This document shows positions 12,401 through 23,792 of a stretch of DNA of 64,000 nucleotides, piece after piece. Below the pieces are notes generated by a model. That model worked only from the letters and a program-made list of their open reading frames with translations, made no database searches and had not been told where the DNA came from. Origin of the DNA: Sphagnum compactum (taxonomy: Eukaryota > Bryophyta > Sphagnopsida > Sphagnales); assembly GCA_965153455.1 (NCBI GenBank), contig OZ234495.1, forward strand, positions 7,808,875 to 7,872,874, read 5' to 3'. The translations under genes and the position numbers were made by a program. Position 1 is the first letter of the stretch, and each line of letters starts with the position of its first letter.

Positions 12401-15400
12401 CGTTATTTGTAATCAGAGTGCCTTGATGTAACAATCTCTACAGACAGAATTACCTGCAAAGGTCCACCATACTTCATGTAGTCTGAAAACTTGTAACCAC
12501 CAGGTGCATAGACCATGATGTTGGTGGGGCAGCCTGTAGGAGTCATGAAGCCTGCTGAGGAGGCCATCATGAGTGTGTATGCAAATGGTCGAAAGTCCAG
12601 ATTCTGCTGTGCTGCTGCAGCCAAAGCCACTGGGAACATGATTGTCACAGCTGCATTATTTGTGATGGCCAGGGAAAACACAGTTGTTGCAACATAGGTA
12701 CAGGTAATGAGCCCAAACTGCAAACACATACCAGCACACAGGTTTTGGTCCAGCAGTACTGAAACAAATTATCAATGTTGCCAGGAGGACAAAGATCTGA
12801 TCAACCCAAAACAATCAAAGCCGATCTCCAGCCCTTTACAACCACAGTCTGTTCTGGAAATATGAATGAGAGCTAGGAGGCTACTTTGTCTGTGGTAACA
12901 GATCAATTAAATGTCCAATCATCTTCCTTCATAAACAGAGATTGGGGTACTGGTTGCCCATACTCATCTTGAAAGTGGCTGGTGATTTCCTTTTATGCAG
13001 AATTTGCTAAACACTGCTCAAGTGAAGGAATCGATATCAAGCTCCTGGAGAACAGCTATTTTGACCTATGCATGAGCTCTCTCCACCATAAACTGACATC
13101 AAAGAGATATGGATGGTTGAGGTCCTTACGAGGCTTTTACCAGCAAGTCCCATAAGAGCCCTGGCCACAAGATGAGCAGCCCCACTTTGCACCATAGCCT
13201 CTGAAATACCAAAGGCTGCTGATATCATTATAAGCACAGGCATCTCCAATGCATCCTGCAAGCTCCATGTAAATCAGATATACTACTTAGTCTCTGCTGC
13301 CTATTCTTGGGGATACAGTGATGAAATTCTCTGGTATAGTTGCTAAATAATCTGAACTAATCATCAGGTGATGGACAACCCAAATACTCTCCCTTGAGTG
13401 TTTGCCCTCATAAAACCTTTGAATCTGCTCTCCAGGCTTGTGGATAAAAGAGATTTACGTTTCTTCCTCTCTCTTGTGCCTCAGAAATCAGTAGGAATGA
13501 GGTGAACCAGTGCAGCATTTAAGGTGACAAGAGCTTACATTAAAAATGATTCTTAAATAAGCTTGGATGCAGTTTCCATCCCCATGTTAACTGGATAAGG
13601 CAGTAATTACACCTCAAATGTCTTATCCATCTGGTCTTTCATGAAGCTCACCATTGCATCACGAGGAGTGAGGCATCTGCAGATAAGCAGGCCCGCACAA
13701 GAGAAGAGTGCAGCAGTGATGAGCTCCACTCCAACTGCAGTAGCAATAACCATTGCCAACACCAGTACTGCAGCAATGACAGCCTTGCCCCGTTGGATAG
13801 GGACAAATCCTGGAAGCTGCACCAATTTTGCAATAAGTGAAAGTTCTCATGTTCCATGATTCTGTGAACCATTCTTGAGCATAGTGAACATTGTCCATAG
13901 TTACTGGAACTGTTATAAGGAATCAATTTCCTAGTTCTGGATTTGTGGACATAATTTCATAGCTCGGGCTTTGGACTTAGCCTGACTACTCAAATCAGTA
14001 AAATCATAATCTTATGCAGACTTCAATTGGTCTCTTCTGCCTCTTGAATTGGAGCTAGGTAATTTCTCCATACCTTTGATACAAGAGCAAATGTGGAGTT
14101 GTTTCGGTGCTTTGCAACAAACTCAGGGCCATCTGCTACCATCAGCAGACAGTCACCTGCATGCAGCTCAAGCTTGCCAATGGGGCTGCATCTAGCAAAG
14201 CGAATTATCACATTTAGATGTACAGAAACTGGCTACAGTCTTGGTGCCATACTGTCCAGCTCTTTGATTATGAATCTGATCACTGCTGTTGAAGTCAGAC
14301 ACACAACAGCAGATGCCGCAGCCCCTCAATTGCTGAGCTCAGGATATGGTGCAGACTAAGTCATAATGGTATTCAGATGCACCATATTGAATTAGTCTGC
14401 ACCATACTGTGCTCCATGATTCCACAATTCTGAATTGATGACACCACTTTCTGTTGGAGAGTCAGAACTCACCTACCAAGACATATTCAGATGATCACTA
14501 TGAAGTGGGCCTGCTTCTTGAGATGGTAAAGAGTGTAGCCTTCATAAGTCTCTTGAGACAAATTGGGATCACATTCTCATGTTTCAGTTGCACTGTTTGA
14601 CATACCCAGTAGAGCAGCTTTCTTTTTGCTGCGCTCTTGGGAGAGTAGGAGCTAGGTGTCAATCCTGAAGCTATAAGCAATGAGGTTGAAAATGAAAAGC
14701 ACAGCAACTGGCAATTGTACCAGTCAATAACTGTGGCATGACGATGCACAGCAACAATAGCAGCTTTGTAGCGGGCTCGAAATTGCAGTTCTGCTACATG
14801 TCTGCGCACCATTGGGGACCCTGCTGCCACAACTGCCTCCACTAATCGTTGGTTTACAGTCAGCTGGTTCAGATCAACCTGCTCTTGGCCCTGTCAATCA
14901 AGTGACAAATGCCACTTTACTTGACTTCAATACCTCTCTTAACAGATTCAATTACCAATTCTGACCTACAGCACAGCAAGATTGGAGTGATGTTATAATG
15001 ACAGTGTCAACATTTGTATAATTTTTCATGAAGCTGCATAGTTCCTTTCCTTTGACCCCCACAGCTAATCTAATTGGACATCCAATTGGAATTTGCAAGA
15101 CTTTGAAGTGTACATAATTGCATCTGTGGAATATACTTCATCTTCAGAAAGTGCCAATCCATCGAGCTGTGTCAAAGAAAGAACAGAGTCAATGGTCCCA
15201 ATAAAGTGGAGATGGTCCTTTGGTAATATTGAGAAATCTCCAGGAGGATTGTGATTTGATTGCCCATCTCTCTCGATCTGCAACAATGTCAGTCCTGGTT
15301 GCCGATTCAAGCCAGCTAGCTCAACTGTCTTTTGTGCCAATGAAGACAATGGTTTTACCACAAGGACCACACTGTACTCCCTGAAAATCCAAAATTGCAC

Positions 15401-16975
15401 AACAGCATACATACATGAGACCACTGTTTGCTCTTCCTTGCTGAGAATTTCATGGCACCTAAACTTCTTGACACTTCTGAAGACAAATCATTTCATACAA
15501 GAGATATTCCACCTGGCATTGATGGCTGTATTTTGCCTTGAAAGCCGATCAGGAAGGAGCGATCCGGAAAATGCAAGAATATAAAGAAGACCAGCAACAG
15601 TTATTGGCACACCCACAACACCAATCTCAAAGAGGTTCATCTTCAAGTCTGGAACCTTTTTGGCTGCCATAGACAACACTATGAGGTTTGTGCTTGCACC
15701 AATAAGAGTCATGGTGCCTCCTAAAAGGGCTGCAAAGCTCAGTGGCAACAACAACTTTGAAGGAGCCATATTCACCTATATATATGAGCAGCAGATTCAT
15801 CAGAAGGAATATACCAATCTATACAACCATAATCATAAAGTCAAGAATAGAGAACCATCATTGCTGGTTCTTCAGGTTTGAGCAGTTCAATTCTAATTCC
15901 AGCACTCTGGTTTGCACATGATGAGCTTGGAAAGGATTCTTAGTTACAGAAACACATAAGACATACATGCACACCTGGCCTATATGTACTTACAGACCAG
16001 ATCTGTGCTCTGGCTACATTATTGGTATCATCTGTGTGGCATGAAGACATTATGATGCAAGTGAAAGAATCGCAAAGATTGAATGGGAAACAAAAGGCTG
16101 CATCAAAGAAGATACAAAGATCTCTCTCCTTCTCTCCCCTTAATTATTGAATTTCAATGTCTTAGCCGATGATGTCAAAGAGGAAAAAGAGTCTCACCTT
16201 CTTTGCATATTCAACAATGGGAGGGATCATCATAGCAACAAGTGGAATATTGGCAAGAAATGCGCTAAAGATAGCCACTGGCAAACTCAATTTCAGTAAA
16301 ACCCAGACCACACTCTTTCCACTTTTCCAAACCCTTTGACCAGGTTTCACTATAATCTTCTTGGTACTAAACATGAATGATGAGACATACTCCAATCCTC
16401 CTGATAGCTCAATGCCTGTTGAGAAACAGCAGTGTAGCATTAGGCAGAGGAGAGAATAACCTAACAGAAATGTCATGCATTGCAGAAGAAATCTAAGAAA
16501 ACTTCCCCAAGGATGCTGCAGTGTGCTGGCAACTGCATGCCGATCATGCTTTAATAGTCTCTTCATCATTCAGATCTGCAAAAATCTACAGAAAGATACG
16601 TTCCTTAGAAATCTGGGATAAGGACGTTGTTCACTGTTTTTATAGATCTTCTGCAAGACCTTCAACATTCTTACCTCTGGCAACAACAAACAGAACAGCA
16701 ACCGACAGCATTGCTTCATCGGCAAATCCCTGAAATGCTTCATATATATCCAAAATGCCAAGCGGGAGGAAGATGATGAGTGTCCCCATCATGACCATAT
16801 ATGGTGGCGCCATTTCAGCCACCAGTGCAACGAGCATGGCGCCAATGAGCGACAGTGTTGTCCATCCTTGCCAGTCTATTACTGGGTTCAATGCCATTGT
16901 CGTCGTCGTCGTCGTTGTGACATTGCCTGCCCCTGTGATATTGCTTGTTACCGTCCCATTGCTTAAATTGGACAT
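9473..16975 (-). CDS. SLC13/SAC1-like sodium-sulfate/anion transporter with internal TrkA-C domains and long C-terminal tail
   Basis: Twelve exons join in phase to about 993 residues: 16975-16675, 16415-16198, 15775-15513, 15380-15137, 14890-14721, 14185-14074, 13816-13652, 13255-13141, 12758-12454, 12250-12137, 11234-10460, 9672-9473. The start is ATG 16975, followed by an Asn/Thr-rich N-terminus. Residues 28-260 give the first membrane half, with family motifs such as SLPVAIFSAFLANIP and GGTMTLIGASTNL. Residues 261-436 hold two TrkA-C-like regulatory domains (LHAGDCLLMVADGPEF in the second). Residues 437-669 give the second membrane half, including LAITNNAAVTIMFPVA and TPTGCPTNIMVYAPGG. The tail, 670-993, is polar and low-complexity with short repeats. 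The family (algal SAC1/SLT, SLC13) moves sulfate or related anions with Na+, or senses sulfur. The least certain junctions are the 3' end of exon 4, the 5' end of exon 9 and the 3' end of exon 10. Substrate is inferred from family only. Confidence 0.85.
10893..11075 (-). repeat. In-frame coding minisatellite (VDTPR repeats) in transporter tail
   Basis: Three to four diverged units of 18-19 codons occur inside the eleventh transporter exon, each starting (H/N)V(D/E)TP and mostly continuing R-x-x-SI. The DNA period is about 54-57 bases. Each unit carries a Thr-Pro pair, the minimal site for proline-directed kinases. Units run from about residue 723 to 780 of the predicted protein. Confidence 0.85.
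16898..16919. repeat. GTC-type trinucleotide run coding poly-Thr
   Basis: A short run of 'gtc/gtt' triplets on + reads as six to seven consecutive threonines near the N-terminus of the transporter on -. It is likely length-polymorphic. Confidence 0.7.
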
Positions 16976-18675
16976 GGTGCTACTCTATCTGCTTCGGCTT
17001 CATGACATCAATATGTTACTATGAACCTCGACCTGCGATGTCGAGGTTGTAAGGTCAAGAAATTCAAGCACAAATTCTTTCAGGCGTTACTGATTCTGTT
17101 CTTCAAACTTGAATAGATCTTCAACACATTGCATTCTCAGTCTCTCCGATATCTCCGTTGTTTGAGCTTTGCTTCCATGCTCGTAAATTTTCCTCAGCTT
17201 GATCTTCTGACAGACGAGGAAGGAGGCGGCGAAGGGATGTAGACATGGACGATGAACAAACCAGAAAGGAAAGGGTGCTTTTGCGGCAGTTCCTTTGCGT
17301 CACAGCTTCCTCTGCCAGTTACTCTTCTGCCCGCCGTCAACATTCGCCGTCATAAGCACCTGGTCCCGGATGAACGCTGCGCTGCTAGGCATCCGTCCCG
17401 CTGGCATGCCGTCTATGCGAATCCCAGCGCTTCGTGAGCACCCAGGATATGGCGGAATGCGAATGGGAAAAGGTCTGATCAACCGAAAAGCTGAGAGCTT
17501 GAGAGTGTCTTCTCACAAGGAGACATACACCGCATGGCAACTCCCTATTTGTCTTCCCTACTAGTTTGGTGGCAACCCGTTGCTTCATTCTTCCTGCCTC
17601 TGCTCAATTTCAGTGCTGAAAGATACTTGCTGTGAAGTCTTGTGGATATCAGAGGAACAATAGTCACGGACATGAGGATGAGGAAGAAAGAAAGGAAACA
17701 AACAAACGAACAACAAAGCGCATTTTCTTGCTGAGGTGGTGACGGACTGTGAGGCTTATAACATGAGCACCGCCCGCTGGAAGTGAAGAGATGGATTCGA
17801 CACAAAAACCACGCTCATCATCATCTTCCTTTCTATAGCAGCGTCTCCCTTGTTTCTAGCATCAACATTCCCCTCAAACTGGACACACAACATTCCACAG
17901 TAATCGCTCTCCACGCCAAGATTTCTGTATAGCTTGATGTTGTTCTCAATCCTGTATGTCGTGTGCATCATTCTCTCTTAAGAAGCACATTTTCTTCAGA
18001 CATAGCAGCAGTTATATGAATGAGGATCGGCTCCATAAAAGGTCACCAAATTGAAGATATATCTTCCACCCACAAGCATGAATAGAATCATCCTTTCATG
18101 ATCCAAGAGCTTCAATTACCTTTTCTCTCATGCTCTCATTGAACACATCTGCACATTTGTAGATCTTTGCCCCTAATTGACCTACTTTCCGTGTTTGCTT
18201 TGCTTGCCTCAAGGTTGCGAGCGTCTTTCTCTTCGCATGAACACTTTTGTTGCATGGTCTCTGCGGGGTTCATTCTATCCTCTTCTTTCCAGTATGCACT
18301 CGGTCTGTCAATGCCATTCCTGATCACCAGAGAGGTTTTGTTCTCTCTTCTTTCTTCTTGTGTTGTGTGGCACTCACCCACCATCTCTGAAATTGTCCAG
18401 AATCCAGATTGAGGCAGCTCAAAGATCATGAGCTCTTGAAATTTAAGGATCGACCTCCATGCTTGGCATTGCAGGAACACAGCCTGATTTTACAAAAGGC
18501 ATGAATGTGCATACCTGAGGATTCCTTGATGATCTGGTCTTGCGCAAGACAAGTAATTCTTTGTTTCAGCTTCTCTCCTTCTCTATACAGCTTGTCTCAA
18601 CACTCACACCTATAATCACTAGTTGAATTATGATTTATTTTTTCCATCCTATAGTATCTGATATTCACCAAAAAA
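16976..18675. other. Divergent intergenic region between transporter and MOK-type kinase
   Basis: The two coding starts face away from each other across 1.7 kb, so both promoters and 5' UTRs must lie here. Several open frames of 60-115 codons are present on both strands (for example 18136-18480 on -). None resembles a known family, and the overlapping frames look like chance in a moderately GC-rich stretch. No clear TATA box could be assigned. Confidence 0.5.
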
Positions 18676-21600
18676 ATGAAATCCAGGGAAAAGCATCATT
18701 TCAGCAGTAAGAAGGAAATTTTTCAAAGATTGAAGTCTGCAATGTTTAGAATCCAATTTCTAAAAACTCAAGATCTATGAAATCTAGCTTAGACATTTTT
18801 GATTGGAAAAGAATGCAAACTATTCTCCTAGCATGTGTGCATGGTACATTGTCAGAACAAGCTCCATCATTTAATTTGCAGAGCAAAACACACAAATCCT
18901 GGTTGATCTTTATGCTAATCAGTGTGTGGTTTCTTTGATCTGCAGTGCTATAATGATGTGAAAGATGTGATTGATTCACACTCAAGAAATTGTAGCAACT
19001 GTTTCCCCATCTTATTGCAGGACTTCACTAAAAGTCTTTGCACCTATCTCCATCTTAGCTCCAATTTGGTTTTCCAGTGCTCAACACTTTTGGAATTTGC
19101 ACATATGGGATTAAGGGCATCATCTTACAATTTTTCTCATGTGGGGTACTCAAGCTTAATCTTAGCAGTACCTCTTCTCAGGATTTTTAGATGTGAAGAG
19201 TCATTGCTAGCACACAAGCTCCTTCCTCCCATGCTCATGTTTAAGTATGTGACAACTGGGGGTGGGGGGGGGTGTGACAGAATATGAGATGCTAACCACA
19301 ATAGGCAGAGGTGCCTTCTCAGAAGTGTTGAAAGGACAATGCATCAGGACAAAAAAATATGTTGCCATCAAATGTATGAGGCACAACTTCAACAACATCA
19401 ACCAGGTCAACCATTACTTCATGATACATCAATAACGACCAAAATGGAAAGACTTTCTTTCAAAATGCAGTTATCACAATGATGAATCAATGGGAAGGAA
19501 ATTTGTTTCAGAAGACCAAGCTTGAAATTGATTCTTTGACATTGCAGGTGAATAGCCTGCAGGAGATCCAAACAATGAGAAGGCTTTTGCCACATCCCAA
19601 TGTCATCAAACTTCTTGAAATCTTGTAGTAAGGTTCTTGACCTCTCATTACACTTATTGAGCAATTACTCCTGTATCATTGAATCTCACAATTGCAAGTA
19701 TGACAATCCCCATCATATGATGTCCCACATTAGTGACACAGGCTTGAGGTCTCTCTAAATTGGAAAATATATCACTGTTATTGAACACAAGTCAATGGAG
19801 ACTGTAAAATCCATTGAGAGGGTGTTAAGCTGTCCTTTGAAGGGAAGCTACAATAGATTAGTGGATGTGTAATGAGGATGGGTGGGTTCAATCCAGTGAT
19901 CAGCCAACAGGCAGATTAGCCCTGGTATTTGAGTTGATGGACATGAATATCTATGAGTTCATTCAAAGGCAATACAACCATGTGGCTGAAGAGTCTATCA
20001 AAAAATACATGTATCAGTTGATGAAAGGTTTTTCACATCTGACATGCACTAATGTGCACATTTTGTAGCAGCCTAACCTGCATATATCTAGGACTGTTCA
20101 TCAAGAAGTGAAAAGGCATGATGCCTAGAATTAATAGTTGAGGTTACTCCATATTTTGCTGCCAGTATACAATTGTTAAGTACATGAGTGGCCATTGAAG
20201 ATCAAGTGAATTCTTTCAGTTTGTATGTGTATTGGGGACCCAGCAATGGACCACATGCATCAACATGGCATCTTTCATCGTGACATAAAACCTGAAAACA
20301 TTCTTGTGAACAAGGACAGTCTGAAGGTGCTATACTTGTCCAAATACTTCTTAGTTCTCAAGGTGAAAATTGCTCCTGTCCAACCAGTTCTACTAATGAG
20401 GAATAGCTTCACTTTTTTGCTTGCTGTGCCCTTTCCCTGGAAATATGTAGGATGAATTAAGTTGGGTAAATGGCAGTATAGTCACTCCTATCTTCTTATG
20501 TCAAGATTCTCTCCTCTTGTCCATAATGTGGGACACATGGAATGTGGCATTTTCTCCATTCCAAGACAATATTGAACCCAATAGGAAAACTGGATCAGGT
20601 TGCATAATAGCAAAGTGCAGGGTTGTGGCTAGTTATGCTTTTCTGGAGGGGAATTGATCCCCAGTAAGTCACAGTACTTTGTTTTGTGCAGTTTTGTTTG
20701 GAAATTCTACTTCCAGCACTTTCATTGAGTTATTGTTTTGGATTTTGGTTAAGTTGTTTATCTGTTGTCTGTTATGTGGAATGCTGTGGCAGTAACAAAT
20801 GATCTGTAATATAGTACACTTAACACAATGGACAATTTGTTGTGCCCTCAACTGACAGTCATCAATTTGATGATGAATGGTGACGAATACGGTATGCTAG
20901 TTGGCAGACTTTGGGAGTTGCCAAAGTGTATGTTCAAAGCAGCCTTACACTGAGTACATTGCCACACGGTGGTAACTACTTGTGCCCCCAAGATACCTTC
21001 TCAAGTTGAATCAAAACTTTCTTCTGTTATACCAATGATCACCAACTTTGCTCATTTTTACTTTAGACTTTGAACAGGTATTCATGTAAATTCAGCAACC
21101 CCATGTATGGAAATGTATAACTTGTAATAACTTGGAGGACTTTCTGGAATGAAAGAAGAATCTCTGGAAAGAACTTCTTGTCACTTGTTTGAAAGATGGA
21201 TTGGTTGATGTTCTGGGGGAAGGTATCGGGCACCAGAATGTTTGCTGACAGATGGCTATTACAACTACAAGATGGACATGTGGGGTGTGGGTTGTGTATT
21301 CTTTGAGATTGTCAATCGTGCCCCACTGTTCCCAGGTTTGTTGCCCAGACTTGCTCTCAATAATACTATATTACTAGGTATATTGATGCAGCCTGTAATC
21401 AAACATTTTTCAGAATGGATACTCATCACTTGAGTGGCAGACAGAAATCACAAGAAATACTCCATCACGGTCTACCATTGAAATGCAAACAAGTATCTCT
21501 CACCCTCATAGCCTATTAGTTCTTTTTTGAAAGTGGACATCTAGTATTAGTAAGCAAGGCAAGATGATGCACAATTCCTTGAACACCTTATATTTCTTGA

Positions 21601-22386
21601 TCAAAGGTCCAACTGGTGAGTATTGGGGGATCATAACCTGAGTATCTGCTTATATGCTACCATCTTAACAATCTTATCTAGGTGCTGGTGGTGGTGGAAT
21701 GCTTAATTGTGACAGGGAACAATAAATTGGACCAGATTAAAAAGATTCACAATATTATAGGAACCCCTTCAATCCAGTTGCTAGAGAAGATGACAAGGTC
21801 AGTCTTCTTCATAGTTTCCAATAAATCACTTTTGTCTGTTACCCTCATATGAAAAAGTAAATTCTTGATTGTTCAATGAAGCTTCAGTGAGTACATTCAA
21901 GTTAATTGTTCACAAATATTTCTGATGGTGCATGCTTGTGGAACCTGGGCAACGAGAAAGTTTGATTAAGTAGAGGTAGAAGGGAATGGCAGGAAGTCCC
22001 AATTGAAAGCAGAATTCAAATTTCCACATCAAAGTGGCACAGGAATTGCATGCCTCCTCCCACATGCTTCACCAGCATGTATAGAGTTGCTCACCAAGTT
22101 GCTTGTGTACAACCCAAATGAAAGGTATTTGTTCAAATCCAGATCACTCTTCATATTCCTTCCAAATTGGTGTAAGTACTGCAAGATGCTGAAATTGCTA
22201 ATTCAATCATCACTTCAGTGCAACAATGGGTGTATTCCATAATTTTTGTGTGGAGAGGACTTACATCAAAATTAAACTAGTAGTACTATAAAAACCACCA
22301 ATATATTGTACTTCTGCAGGTTATCAGCTACACAAGCACTTAAGCATGCATACTTCAAAGAGCTCAGAGAAGGGGATGAACACTAA
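18676..22386 (+). CDS. MOK/LF4-type serine/threonine kinase (RCK/MAPK-related, ciliary)
   Basis: Ten exons join in phase to 304 residues: 18676-18706, 19281-19405, 19548-19627, 19897-20027, 20244-20326, 20901-20971, 21223-21335, 21716-21797, 21993-22124, 22320-22386. Catalytic motifs are complete: glycine loop IGRGAFSEV (18-26), Lys41 in VAIK, helix-C Glu58, catalytic loop FHRDIKPEN (133-141), DFG 153-155, activation-loop TEY 167-169, then YRAPE 175-179. The stretch LALVFELMDMNIYEFI and the phrase APECLLTDGYYNYKMD mark the MOK subgroup rather than MAK/ICK or CDKs. In family terms, Chlamydomonas LF4 is a MOK-type kinase that limits flagellar length. A land plant that keeps it probably uses it in the flagella of its sperm (inference). 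Odd points: the protein stops just after the kinase domain, with no C-terminal tail. The acceptor of intron 1 follows a G-run instead of pyrimidines. Exon 1 was assigned from phase and a good donor. Confidence 0.88.
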
Positions 22387-23792
22387 CATCAAGCTTTTTC
22401 ATTATGAACAGCAATTGGAAAACTGAAAAGTAGTTGCCATTAGCACACCCTCTCACCAAGGTATGATTTTCTCACAATTTCAAAGAAGTAGATTGACTGT
22501 ACAAGACCAAAATATTCCTAAATGAAACTTACCACACCTGTAATATAATAGTGATATAGCAGAAGGATGAGAGAATCAATGAAAAGGGCCATTGAGCAAT
22601 CAGAACACAACTAAAATCTTTGGGAAAACTGGGGATGAAATGAGAAGTCAGGATGAAAACAGTACACGCGAAAAAGCCAGGAGACCAAACTAGTTTTCTC
22701 ACCTGAATTTGTCATCAAGGGAGTTTTAACCCCCTTTTTAGATTTGCCTTACCAGCACCTTGACTGCTGCTCACATTCTTCATTGAGTCAAGCCTGGTCA
22801 CAAGAAGGTCCTACAAATCTTCTGAACTGATGCCCATTTTCACAAAATGGTACCCAATTTTGCTCACTTTATGGATACACTCAAATTGGGGATGAAATAG
22901 AAATTACAGGGTCAAACTAGGGCCCAAAGACAAGGTGACTTTATGGATAGCGCTAATGTCTTTCAGCAGCCTGTTGTGAATAACAGCACATCAAGGTTCC
23001 AGGTTTGTCAAGGAGATTAAACAACTACTCAAACTTACAAAGTGATGTAAACCTTCCAAATTCTACTACAATGTAGTACTTTCAAGTTTGTATCACCCCA
23101 CGAAGCCATCATCTTGGAAGAAGCACTATCTTTCAACAAGGTTATACAACAAAAGCATAGCTAAGAACTCAATTGTTCCCACTTGAAACACCAGTTTGAA
23201 TCACAATACCAGGGATTGTGATCAAACTTGTTGCACGTTTCATGGACAGTGCACCAGACAAATAGATTTCTAAAAGAAAAGCTTTATACTGGTTTTGGTG
23301 CAAAGCCAGTTAAAGGCCTCTCTTCTTGCAAGAAGTCTCACTTGAGGTACTCCTAGTGTACTTTGGGTGGTGGTTTCAGTTTTCAGACTGGATCCACATT
23401 ATTGCACTCTGTTATATTCTAAGTTTGAACCCACCCTCATATTGTCACGGAAAAACCACTCACAGAATGCCATCAGCAATTCATGACCATCCAATACCAA
23501 TACCAAGAAACAAGAGAATACTTGTGTGGGCCCAAAGGTGCTTTCACCTTAATAAGACAATAAATGGATGGCAAAAGAAAAGAGTGATCCCATGTGTTGA
23601 ACAGCTTTTAAATTTTGCAAAAATTACAATTGACTATTGTTTTTCTGACACCATATGCCACAACAAAAGGAGAACCATATGTTTAGATATCCATGACCAA
23701 ATATCAAATCCCCACTGTTTTTTATGGATGCCATCGCCAACATAGGCACACGCACTTCTTTAAGAGGTTTGTGATGCTCCTGTGGTGCCAAG
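22387..23792. other. 3' flanks of convergent kinase and U5-40K genes
   Basis: The stops of the two genes face each other 1.4 kb apart. Both 3' UTRs should lie here. An open frame at 23326-23745 (+) begins without ATG and has no family resemblance, so it is not called. Nothing else was recognised. Confidence 0.55.

Noticed and set aside
23326-23745. A 139-codon open frame on +
   Set aside because: It starts without ATG, matches no family and lies in the convergent 3' flanks of two confirmed genes.
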